From positions 1 through 5,553 of the forward strand of contig DOWG01000224.1 in the NCBI GenBank assembly GCA_003519685.1: 5,553 nucleotides of DNA, in the 5' to 3' direction. This document shows, one piece after another, positions 1 to 5,553 of this stretch. The DNA comes from Lachnospiraceae bacterium. GTDB taxonomy: Bacteria > Bacillota > Clostridia > Lachnospirales > Lachnospiraceae. The translations under genes and the position numbers were made by a program. Under the pieces are notes generated by a model. The model was not told the DNA's origin. It saw nothing but the letters and a program-made list of their open reading frames with translations, and searched no databases. Each line of letters starts with the position of its first letter. Position 1 is the first letter of the stretch.

Positions 1-246
1 AATGCCATCAGCGACAAGGTAGAGGTAAAAAGGGAAATTATAACCATGGTAACCGCCAAGAAATATGAGGCAGATATTATGAAAATAATTCCTCTGGGGA
101 TTATTTTCTATCTGCAGTTTTTCTCTCCCGGATTTTTAGATCCCCTTTATCACAATATCCTTGGCAAGATGGTCATGAGCATTCTTCTGATTGCTTATTT
201 ATGTGCTTATTATCTGGCAGACAAAATTGTGGCAATCGAAGTGTAA
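1..246 (+). CDS. TadB-like type II secretion system F family protein, C-terminal part
   Basis: This is the last 81 residues of an inner-membrane platform protein of the Tad/Flp pilus machine; the reading frame is open at the window edge, so the N-terminal bulk lies upstream. The visible part starts with the end of the cytoplasmic helical domain (ISDKVEVKREIITMVTAKKYE), followed by the first membrane segment at about residues 26-42 containing the IMKIIPLGIIFYLQF stretch, a short SPGFLDPLY loop, and a final membrane segment at about 57-73, ending in DKIVAIEV. This EI.TM..AK.YE...M...P.G....L.F.SPGFLD..Y pattern is what I know from the C-terminus of clostridial TadB-like proteins. Its partner TadC-like gene begins 14 bases after the stop, and that gene's ribosome binding site overlaps this stop codon, so the two are probably translationally coupled. 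An internal ATG at 46 falls inside the conserved domain and is not the start. Confidence 0.85.
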   Translation, partial: NAISDKVEVKREIITMVTAKKYEADIMKIIPLGIIFYLQFFSPGFLDPLYHNILGKMVMSILLIAYLCAYYLADKIVAIEV

Positions 247-253
247 AGGAGGT
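245..253 (+). promoter_or_regulatory. Ribosome binding site that fixes the TadC-like start
   Basis: AAAGGAGGT ends 7 bases before the ATG at 261 and overlaps the TAA stop (244-246) of the upstream TadB-like gene. It decides the start at 261 over the in-frame ATG at 201, which lies inside the tadB-like gene and has no ribosome binding site. Confidence 0.85.
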
Positions 254-260
254 AAATAGG

Positions 261-1778
261 ATGTCTTGGATAAATCTTCTTCTTTTCCTGCTGCTCTTAT
301 CCGGTGCTGCTTGTGTCCTTGTTTCATTAAAGAAAAAGGAGGAATGGGAAAAGGCAATTGATAAAAAGGAACATAAGCTGTATTTCTTATATCCGGCCGC
401 AGATTTTATTCTGACCAAAACAGGGCTTTACCGTTATCTGCAACAGAAAGCCTGGATTGAAGAAGCGGGAAAGGCGCTAAAGGTAGCAGACAGGATACCG
501 GTTTGGCAGAAATTATATTGTTGTAGTAAGCTTTCTCTGGTCATGATGATTCTCTATCTGTCTCTTATGATGGCTTTTTGCAGCAGGATCCAAGCCGGCC
601 ATAATTCCTATCTGATTGATGAAAATCATCTGGTACGGCCGGATTACGGAGAGGGAGACCAGGAAGTCCGTCTTAAGGTTTCCATGGAACCGATAGAGGA
701 ACCGGCGGCGGAGGGAGAGAAAATGAAGAGTTTCACAGAGGAAATGACACTTTGGGTCAAGGAGCGAAGCTATCAGAAGGAGCAGCTGGAGAAGCTATTT
801 CAAGGTGCCATAAAATATCTGGATATTGCGGTGCTAGGCGAAAATGAATCGGCGGAAGCGGTGTATGAAGATCTCTGCTTCTGCAGGAATATACCAGAAA
901 CCAGTCTTCTTGTTGATTGGAAGCCGGAGGATCTTGGTCTGATTGGAAGAGACGGAAGTGTGAAAAACGAGGAAATCAAAGGGGAGGGCGTAAGAACGAA
1001 GGTAACCGCGATCCTGTCCTATCAGGAGGAAGTTAGGGAACACACGATGGAGTTTTCTATCATGCCAAGGCAGTATGCCGAGGAGGAAAAACTGCACAGA
1101 AAGCTGGAGGAGGCAGTCCAAACGGCTTCGGAAAGTACCCGGGAGGAGCCATGGTTAAAGCTTCCGTATGCGGTGGAGGGGTATCGCCTTAGCTGGGCGG
1201 AGGCCGGCAGGGATATTAGCAAAGCCTTATTCGGATTGGGTTTGCTAACAGCAGTCCTTGCCTGGATCTATAAGGATAAAGAGCTGGAGAAGCAGATGAA
1301 GCACAGAAAAAATCAAATGCTTCTCGATTATCCGGAGATCATTAATAAATTCAACCTATTAATTAATGCAGGTATGACCGTGAAGCAGGCATGGATAAAA
1401 ATTGCGGAGGATTATAGAAAGAAAAAGGAAGAAGGGGGAATCGGCAAACGATATGCTTATGAGGAAATGCTGCTTACGGTCCATAAATTACGCTTAAGTG
1501 TTCCGGAACCAATTGCCTATGAAGCTTTTGGACGGCGGACCGGTCTGGTCCCCTATATGAAGTTTAGTACATTGATCGCACAAAATCTCAAGAAAGGGAG
1601 CAGCGGGTTATGTGAGCTATTAAGTCGGGAAGCCGCGGAATCTTTTGAGAGCCGGAAGGAAACCGCAAAGAGGCTGGGTGAAGAGGCCGGAGTAAAACTA
1701 TTAGGACCAATGATGGTGATGCTGATCATTGTGTTTATGATCATCCTGATACCGGCATTTTTAAGCTTTACATTTTAG
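261..1778 (+). CDS. TadC-like type II secretion system F family protein with exported Ig-like insertion
   Basis: 505 residues, beginning at the ATG with an AAAGGAGGT site 7 bases upstream. It is the second integral-membrane platform protein of a Tad-like pilus system. Visible layout: membrane helix 1 at about residues 4-22; cytoplasmic stretch to about 88; helix 2 at about 91-107; a long, mostly charged region at about 108-320; helix 3 at about 321-337; cytoplasmic F-type domain at about 340-475 (LLDYPEIINKFNLLINAGMT, then the KFSTLIAQNLKKG segment); final helix at about 479-502. The C-terminal portion from helix 3 onward resembles TadC/T2SSF. The 108-320 region is predicted to face outside; residues about 198-268 (a VDW motif at 218-220, then LIGRDGSV, then a VTAILSY strand) resemble the degenerate bacterial Ig-like pattern. 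Ordinary proteobacterial TadC proteins are nearer 300 residues, so the insertion accounts for most of the extra length. Family call is firm; the Ig-like reading is an inference from pattern. Confidence 0.85.
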   Translation: MSWINLLLFLLLLSGAACVLVSLKKKEEWEKAIDKKEHKLYFLYPAADFILTKTGLYRYLQQKAWIEEAGKALKVADRIPVWQKLYCCSKLSLVMMILYLSLMMAFCSRIQAGHNSYLIDENHLVRPDYGEGDQEVRLKVSMEPIEEPAAEGEKMKSFTEEMTLWVKERSYQKEQLEKLFQGAIKYLDIAVLGENESAEAVYEDLCFCRNIPETSLLVDWKPEDLGLIGRDGSVKNEEIKGEGVRTKVTAILSYQEEVREHTMEFSIMPRQYAEEEKLHRKLEEAVQTASESTREEPWLKLPYAVEGYRLSWAEAGRDISKALFGLGLLTAVLAWIYKDKELEKQMKHRKNQMLLDYPEIINKFNLLINAGMTVKQAWIKIAEDYRKKKEEGGIGKRYAYEEMLLTVHKLRLSVPEPIAYEAFGRRTGLVPYMKFSTLIAQNLKKGSSGLCELLSREAAESFESRKETAKRLGEEAGVKLLGPMMVMLIIVFMIILIPAFLSFTF

Positions 1779-1851
1779 ACCAGTTTCGCAAACGCCTATA
1801 GATATTACATAGGGAAAGGAGAGCTGCAGTTAAGAGCAGCGATAGGTATCG
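1779..1851 (+). promoter_or_regulatory. Structured leader of the Flp1-like pilin gene
   Basis: The only strong ribosome binding sequence before the pilin gene, AAAGGAG at 1815-1821, sits 30 bases upstream of the ATG at 1852, too far for normal initiation. The bases between can fold: GCTGC (1823-1827) pairs with GCAGC (1836-1840), and CGATA (1840-1844) pairs with TATCG (1847-1851), which abuts the start codon. A further stem, CCTAT (1795-1799) with ATAGG (1809-1813), lies just before the binding site; a second ATAGG at 1842-1846 could compete for it. Folding of the first spacer stem would cut the effective spacing to about 12 bases. A weak AGGT at 1844-1847 is the only near-start alternative. 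An upstream start in frame is excluded by a TAG at 1843-1845. Folding is by eye only. Confidence 0.4.
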
Positions 1852-2043
1852 ATGAAAGAACAGAGGAAAAAAATATTCAGAAAATTTAACGATATTCAAT
1901 TGGATGGGGTGGGGGTAGTGGAGATCATATTGATCCTGGTTATCCTCATTGGATTAGTGCTGATCTTCAAGGATCAGATTACAGCGATTGTGGAAAAGGC
2001 GTTTGAAGCGATTGCAAAGGATACAAACAGTATTATTGGTTAG
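1852..2043 (+). CDS. Flp1-like type IVb prepilin
   Basis: 63 residues, the probable major pilin subunit of the Tad-like pilus. It has a positively charged leader (KEQRKKIFRKF), then LDGVGVVEIILILVILIGLV, the hallmark of Flp1-like pilins of Firmicutes. The glutamate at residue 24 is position +5 if the prepilin peptidase cuts after Gly19, giving a mature peptide of 44 residues; this glycine plus +5 glutamate arrangement is known to be needed for processing and assembly of type IV pilins. The hydrophobic helix spans about residues 22-39 and the tail is short and mildly charged (KDQITAIVEKAFEAIAKDTNS). It lies 73 bases after the TadC-like gene and 184 bases before the DUF5702 gene; neither gap holds another gene. 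The start is forced by an in-frame TAG just upstream, although the usual binding site is displaced. Family assignment is strong; that it is the major rather than a minor pilin is inferred from size and gene order. Confidence 0.9.
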   Translation: MKEQRKKIFRKFNDIQLDGVGVVEIILILVILIGLVLIFKDQITAIVEKAFEAIAKDTNSIIG

Positions 2044-2210
2044 AACCATTAGTAAATGAAAAGTGCTGAAATGGCAAGAGAAATGCGATGTATGTAAATA
2101 ATTTGTTGCTGCCGGAATTCGGGGTAATGTAAAGATTGGTATGAAAAATCAGAGTAAACGCAATGAATCAAACGAAAGAGTTTCGCAATAATCTAATGAA
2201 TGGAATCCGG

Positions 2211-2219
2211 AAAGGAGGG
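2211..2219 (+). promoter_or_regulatory. Ribosome binding site of the DUF5702 gene
   Basis: AAAGGAGGG lies 8 bases before the ATG at 2228. It supports the unusually long N-terminal cytoplasmic tail of the protein, because no other in-frame ATG occurs until residue 81, beyond the membrane anchor. A small hairpin, CGAAA-GAG-TTTCG at 2173-2185, lies upstream with no T-run after it and is not a terminator. Confidence 0.8.
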
Positions 2220-2227
2220 AAAAGAAA

Positions 2228-4840
2228 ATGAATTGCATCTTACAGAACATAAATTTGCAGAGTAAGGCGGAAAAACCGTTCCATACGCATTGCATAGGAA
2301 CCTGTAGAAAAAAAGAGATTTCCTTAAAAAACGAAGAAATCCACGGAGTGATTACGGTTTATTTAAGCCTGATCCTGCTCATTATCCTGTCTCTCCTCTT
2401 TACGGTAATTGAGGGCGCGCGCGTTTATACCGCCAGGGTATATGTTGAGCGCTCCTTAACGACAGCTATGGATTCTGTTATGGCCGAATATTATGGGCCG
2501 CTCTGGAAGGAATATCACATCTTCGGGTTGGATGCTTCCTATGGCAGTGACAGCGTCCAGGCAAGTGAAATAAAGGCTAAGCTGGAGGACTATATGTCCT
2601 ATCCGCTATATCAAAATCTGCCGGGGGAACAGCGAAAAGATCAGAAAGGAACTGATTTACTGACAACATCAATCAATTCGGTATCCTTGACTGACTTGAC
2701 ATTCCTGACCGATTGTCAGGGGGAGCTGTTTCTAAATGAAGCGGTGAAATATATGAAATACCGGGAAGCAGGCAATGCATTCGAACTGCTTCTTGATAAG
2801 CTCTCCTTACTGAAAAGTCCCGGCAAACTATGTACCATATATGAGGAAAAGCTAAAGGCAGAAGAACAGCTGGTTGAAATTGATAAAGGAATCCTGGAAT
2901 TAATGGAGCTGCTGGATGGTATGAAAACCAGTAAGAAGGGATTGAAGGTAAGTAAGGATGGAAAGCTGAAAACGGTACCCTATTTTATAAAGAAAATCTG
3001 TATCGGTGAGTTGACAAAGGAATCGGCGGGGATTAACAATGACACGATATTTCTTGCATTAAAGGGGAATTATGTGATGCCGGAGAACGATTTTCAGGCG
3101 ATTGATAACAGCTTTCTTAGGCTGGAGGAAGTTCTGTTAAGGGTAGGGGAAAAGGAAACGGCAATTGCTTCGGTGGAAGAAAATCTTTCCCAATTATATC
3201 AGACAAGGGCACAATTACCGGATGAGGAAAGCAGCTCGGAGGAAGAGATGGATAAGCGGAAGGAGCTTGAGGCTCAAATTCTTTCCACTGATGTAGTAAG
3301 GGATGCTCTGGTTCGGGAGAGAAACGAACTTATTTCACAGAAGGAGTTCCATACAAACGGCATTCTTTCAGAGAAAAAGGAAATAGATATGTTGATTCAA
3401 CATCTAATTCCCCTGATAGAGAAGGGGCAAAAAGCAATCGATCAGATCATTATTAAGACCGAGCTAGCGGCCCCGTTTCTGGATGCATACGAAACGGTTC
3501 TGGACAGGGAGAAGGAAGGATTAGATGAGACAATCTGGGAGGGATTAAAAGATGATCTGCAGAATCTAAAGCGTTATACCGCAAAAGACGGATGCGGTTA
3601 TGATTTTGCAGAAATGAAGAGAATTTTAGGGCAGGATAAGCGCATTCTTTGGCAGACAGCAAATCTTCTTGACCAAGCGCAGCAGGAGTTTTCACTAGAA
3701 GAGATGGCGGCGTCCAAAAGAAGCTTTCAAAGTGCATGGGACATTCTGTCAGGCTATACGATAAAAGGACTTACCTTAGATTATAGTACGCTTACGATAC
3801 AGCAGAGCAAAGAAAAGGATCTCCTGGAGGCTATGCAGTCTACGGTATTAGGGGGAATTACCGGTCTTGTGATGGATCGGGATACGATTTCAGAAGCGGA
3901 ACTTTCCGAGAGAGCAAAACCGTCGGATCTTGCTGCCGTAGGGGAGGAGCAAGGGGGATTTGGCGATGAATTCATGGAATTTATTAAACGGGCAGTCATT
4001 GGTGATCAGGCTTTCGATCTGGGAAGTATATTTGGGAGCTTAGCGGACCAGATTGGGGAAATGGCATGGATAGAAGAAGGCATCAATGATATTGCTATGA
4101 CCCTGCTTTTTCAGGAGTATATGAAAAATCACTTCTATGCTTTTCCAAAGGAAGGGGAGAACTTGAATGCAAGAAAACCATCCGCATTATTATATGAACA
4201 AGAATATCTGCTTGCGGGGAAGCTGGCCGATGAAAGTAATCTATCCTCGGTCATTGCCAGAATTCTGGCGATCCGTATGGCGGCAGATTTGGTTACAATT
4301 CTGACAGACAGGAGGATTTGTGAGGAAGCGAAAGTAGCAGCAGCTACAATGGTCGGTTTTACCGGTTTGCCGATATTAATCAGCATCACACAGGTATTGA
4401 TTCTTATCCTGTGGACTTTTGCAGAAGCTTTGGCGGATACCTGTGCCCTCTTAAAGGGGAGAGAAGTTCCGATCATAAAAAAGGAAGCGGTAATGAAGCT
4501 AAACGATCTGCCTTTACTCACAAGAGATAACATTGAAAAGAAAGCACTTACCATTTCTGATACCGGGGGGATGACACTTTCCTATCACGGCTATCTATCC
4601 ATCCTTCTTTTATTTGCAAATCAAACGCGTCTGATCTATCGTTCCATGGATCTGATTGAGGAAAATTTAAATCTCCGTTATAAGGATAGCTTTTCTTTTC
4701 AAAACTGCCTCTATGGGTTTGAAACGGAAGCTCAATATCTCATTCGATCCAAATTCACCGGCTTTCCATTTGTACAGAAGTATTCTGGGAAGCATGCCCT
4801 CGGTTTTCAATACAAAGCAAAAGCTGCTTACAGCTACTAA
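2228..4840 (+). CDS. DUF5702-type membrane-anchored protein of the Tad-like locus
   Basis: 870 residues. The N-terminal block at about 38-101 (HGVITVYLSLILLIILSLLF, then VIEGARVY and AEYYGPLWKEYHIFGLD) and the C-terminal half (ALLYEQEYLLAGK at 653-665, then IARILAIRMAADL, WTFAEALADTCALLKGREVP at 729-748, and GYLSILLLFANQ followed by MDLIEENL) are those I recognise from clostridial DUF5702 proteins, which sit in Tad-like loci and have no established function. One membrane helix is at about 41-61; residues 62-700 are probably outside the cell; a second hydrophobic region at about 706-735 may be one long or two short helices. Predicted coiled coil is strongest at about 203-232 and 296-405, with an acidic serine-rich patch (PDEESSSEEEMDKRKE) at 331-346. 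By position it could act as a TadG-like surface or minor pilus component, but that is inference. A Cys/His cluster precedes the anchor. Start supported by a strong binding site. Confidence 0.8.
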   Translation: MNCILQNINLQSKAEKPFHTHCIGTCRKKEISLKNEEIHGVITVYLSLILLIILSLLFTVIEGARVYTARVYVERSLTTAMDSVMAEYYGPLWKEYHIFGLDASYGSDSVQASEIKAKLEDYMSYPLYQNLPGEQRKDQKGTDLLTTSINSVSLTDLTFLTDCQGELFLNEAVKYMKYREAGNAFELLLDKLSLLKSPGKLCTIYEEKLKAEEQLVEIDKGILELMELLDGMKTSKKGLKVSKDGKLKTVPYFIKKICIGELTKESAGINNDTIFLALKGNYVMPENDFQAIDNSFLRLEEVLLRVGEKETAIASVEENLSQLYQTRAQLPDEESSSEEEMDKRKELEAQILSTDVVRDALVRERNELISQKEFHTNGILSEKKEIDMLIQHLIPLIEKGQKAIDQIIIKTELAAPFLDAYETVLDREKEGLDETIWEGLKDDLQNLKRYTAKDGCGYDFAEMKRILGQDKRILWQTANLLDQAQQEFSLEEMAASKRSFQSAWDILSGYTIKGLTLDYSTLTIQQSKEKDLLEAMQSTVLGGITGLVMDRDTISEAELSERAKPSDLAAVGEEQGGFGDEFMEFIKRAVIGDQAFDLGSIFGSLADQIGEMAWIEEGINDIAMTLLFQEYMKNHFYAFPKEGENLNARKPSALLYEQEYLLAGKLADESNLSSVIARILAIRMAADLVTILTDRRICEEAKVAAATMVGFTGLPILISITQVLILILWTFAEALADTCALLKGREVPIIKKEAVMKLNDLPLLTRDNIEKKALTISDTGGMTLSYHGYLSILLLFANQTRLIYRSMDLIEENLNLRYKDSFSFQNCLYGFETEAQYLIRSKFTGFPFVQKYSGKHALGFQYKAKAAYSY

Positions 4841-4879
4841 TAAACATATCCTATAACGTTCTTTTAAAAGTCTCAAGCG

Positions 4880-4906
4880 GATGGTCTGGGATGTCCGCTC
4901 TTCTGG
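4880..4906 (+). repeat. Left arm of 27-base inverted repeat
   Basis: Runs from GATGGTCTGGG to CTCTTCTGG and is the reverse complement of 5059-5085 at 25 of 27 positions. Together the arms bound a 206-base element. The left arm also has its own short hairpin: GCGGA (4877-4881) pairs with TCCGC (4894-4898). A TCTCA pentamer at 4871-4875 lies 4 bases outside this arm and is repeated 2 bases outside the right arm, which could be a target-site duplication or chance. Confidence 0.85.
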
Positions 4907-5058
4907 CATTTCTAATAACCTAATTCAAAAGGCTTACAAAGATAGCTGATTGAATATCAGAAATTATCTATTAAATCTTATAAAAATAAAATAATAAAAG
5001 TCTCTCTCCAAGAAATCATTTGCTTATAAAATATTTATATGATCAATTCTATACTTTT

Positions 5059-5085
5059 CCAGAAGAACGGACATCCCAGCCCATC
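5059..5085 (-). repeat. Right arm of 27-base inverted repeat
   Basis: Runs from CCAGAAGAACGG to CCCAGCCCATC and mirrors the left arm at 4880-4906 with two mismatches (A for G at 5067 and C for A at 5080, read on the plus strand). The left arm's own hairpin is weakened here because the flanking bases that complete it are not conserved. A TCTCA pentamer follows at 5088-5092. Confidence 0.85.
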
Positions 5086-5270
5086 ATTCTCAGAGTATCA
5101 TTCAATTTAGAACGAAGTGAGGAGCTCATGTCAACTCTGCTATCCCGAAAGGAAAATTTATTAGTATATTGTAACGAGTAATTCTGAGCCAGGATAAAAA
5201 TATAATACCCATACTTACAAGTTCATTGAAAACTGATTTCATCAAGTATTTGGCACCCTAGTTAATTGCC

Positions 5271-5553
5271 ATGATTGTAAGAGGAGGAAGTGATTGCTTT
5301 CTGAAAAAATATACGAACGAAAAGTGGACCAATTGGTTGGAAGCAAGAAAAAAACAAAGAAAAAAAGAGAGAAAAGAGAATAGAAAAGTACAAAAAAATA
5401 GATCTCAAAAAGAGCAAAGAAAAGAACGGTTAAAGGAAGCGTCCTTGACCGTGGAGGCATCTTTGAGTTTACCGCTGTTTCTGTTCTTTCTATTCCTTTT
5501 TCTTTATTTTATCCAGATCTTTATTATTCAGGAACATATTCAGTCAGCAATTA
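5271..5553 (+). CDS. TadE-like pseudopilin, N-terminal part (start uncertain)
   Basis: The frame is open at the window end, giving 94 residues from the ATG at 5271. The diagnostic part is ASLTVEASLSLPLFLFFLFL (residues 57-76) followed by a hydrophobic helix to about residue 86: the TVEAS.xLP pattern is typical of TadE-like minor pilins, which are anchored by one N-terminal helix and thought to help pilus assembly or surface display. Before it lies a highly basic stretch (residues 26-55, 17 Lys/Arg of 30), unusual in length for this family and presumably cytoplasmic. The start is unresolved: the ATG at 5271 has no ribosome binding site, whereas a strong one at 5280-5290 points to a CTG at 5301 or, in another frame, a TTG at 5294. 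The family call rests on the membrane segment, and the upstream boundary should be treated as provisional. It follows the DUF5702 gene across the inverted-repeat interval, so it may not share that gene's transcript evenly. Confidence 0.65.
   Translation, partial: MIVRGGSDCFLKKYTNEKWTNWLEARKKQRKKERKENRKVQKNRSQKEQRKERLKEASLTVEASLSLPLFLFFLFLFLYFIQIFIIQEHIQSAI
5280..5290 (+). promoter_or_regulatory. Strong ribosome binding site with no proper in-frame start
   Basis: AGAGGAGGAAG is an excellent binding sequence, but it lies downstream of the only in-frame ATG (5271) of the TadE-like frame. The best-placed start codon after it is TTG at 5294, 6 bases beyond AGGAGG, and that reads a different frame, ending at TAG 5381-5383 after 29 codons. 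In the TadE-like frame the nearest candidate is a CTG at 5301, a rare start at a longer spacing. The mismatch between site and frame suggests either a non-ATG start or a one-base length change in an A-run downstream. Confidence 0.6.

Larger units (their letters stand above)
4841..5270. other. Non-coding interval with inverted repeats inside the pilus locus
   Basis: About 430 bases between the DUF5702 stop and the next open frame hold no convincing gene on either strand. The content is: a 10-base palindrome CTTTTAAAAG at 4861-4870; a left repeat arm at 4880-4906; an AT-rich 152-base segment; an inverted right arm at 5059-5085; and a non-repetitive stretch to 5270 containing TATAAT at 5201-5206. 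The last could be a -10 box for the next gene, but the hexamer 17 bases upstream (GTAATT, 5178-5183) is a poor -35, so a promoter here is only a possibility. No hairpin followed by a T-run is seen, so I find no Rho-independent terminator after the DUF5702 gene. Confidence 0.6.

Noticed and set aside
201..260. Upstream ATG giving a 20-residue longer TadC-like protein
   Set aside because: It overlaps the conserved end of the TadB-like gene, has no ribosome binding site, and adds a hydrophilic tail before the natural first helix; ATG 261 has a strong site.
2056..2097. 13-residue mini open frame after the pilin gene
   Set aside because: Too short, with no ribosome binding site and no pilin or leader-peptide character.
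2103..2130. TTGTTG, 16 bases, TAATGT as a promoter for the DUF5702 gene
   Set aside because: The -10 match is only 3 of 6 and nothing else supports initiation here.
4135..4554. 139-codon minus-strand open frame
   Set aside because: It lies wholly inside the DUF5702 gene on the opposite strand, resembles no family I know, and has no ribosome binding site that I could see.
4861..4870. Perfect palindrome CTTTTAAAAG shortly after the DUF5702 stop, considered as a terminator or operator
   Set aside because: The stem is weak and AT-rich, with no loop and no following T-run; too little to call a terminator or a regulator site.
4667..4909. 80-codon minus-strand open frame reaching into the left repeat arm
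   Set aside because: Mostly antisense to the end of the DUF5702 gene; no recognisable transposase or other domain.
5184..5195. CTGAGCCAGGAT, identical to the reverse complement of the conserved 16S rRNA 5' end
   Set aside because: The match stops after about 12 bases on both sides, so an rRNA fragment is not supported and chance is sufficient.
5242..5460. 72-codon minus-strand open frame rich in Phe and Leu
   Set aside because: It is the antisense image of the purine-rich Lys/Arg coding stretch of the TadE-like gene.

Overview
The window looks like chromosomal DNA from a low-to-medium-GC Clostridia species, most likely a Lachnospiraceae-type Firmicute. The evidence is strong AGGAGG-type ribosome binding sites, lysine-rich AT-leaning coding, and a gene set (short Flp1-like pilin plus a DUF5702-type protein) that I associate with that group. 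All genes read left to right and belong to a Tad-like (type IVb, Flp) pilus or type II secretion-related locus. The ATPase (TadA/CpaF) and prepilin peptidase would be expected outside the window and are not seen.

Layout: 1-246 is the C-terminal end of a TadB-like inner-membrane platform protein. 261-1778 is a TadC-like platform protein whose ribosome binding site overlaps the tadB stop; it carries an inserted domain of about 210 residues between two membrane helices, predicted to lie outside the membrane, part of which reads like a degenerate bacterial Ig-like fold. 1852-2043 encodes a 63-residue Flp1-like prepilin preceded by an unusually structured leader. 2228-4840 encodes an 870-residue DUF5702-type protein with an N-terminal membrane anchor, a large coiled-coil-rich exterior region and a second membrane region near the C-terminus. 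5271 (start uncertain) to the window end is the beginning of a TadE-like pseudopilin.

Between the DUF5702 gene and the TadE-like gene lie about 430 bases without a convincing gene. They hold two inverted 27-base copies of the same sequence (25 of 27 paired) bounding a 152-base AT-rich segment. This may be a small transposon remnant (MITE) or an invertible regulatory segment inside the pilus operon, and it is the most unusual non-coding signal here.

How the parts probably work together: the TadB-like and TadC-like proteins form the membrane platform on which the ATPase drives polymerisation. Flp1 is the probable major pilin after peptidase cleavage. The TadE-like and DUF5702 proteins are likely minor or surface-exposed partners. 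Functions rest on family recognition by eye; no database search was run.
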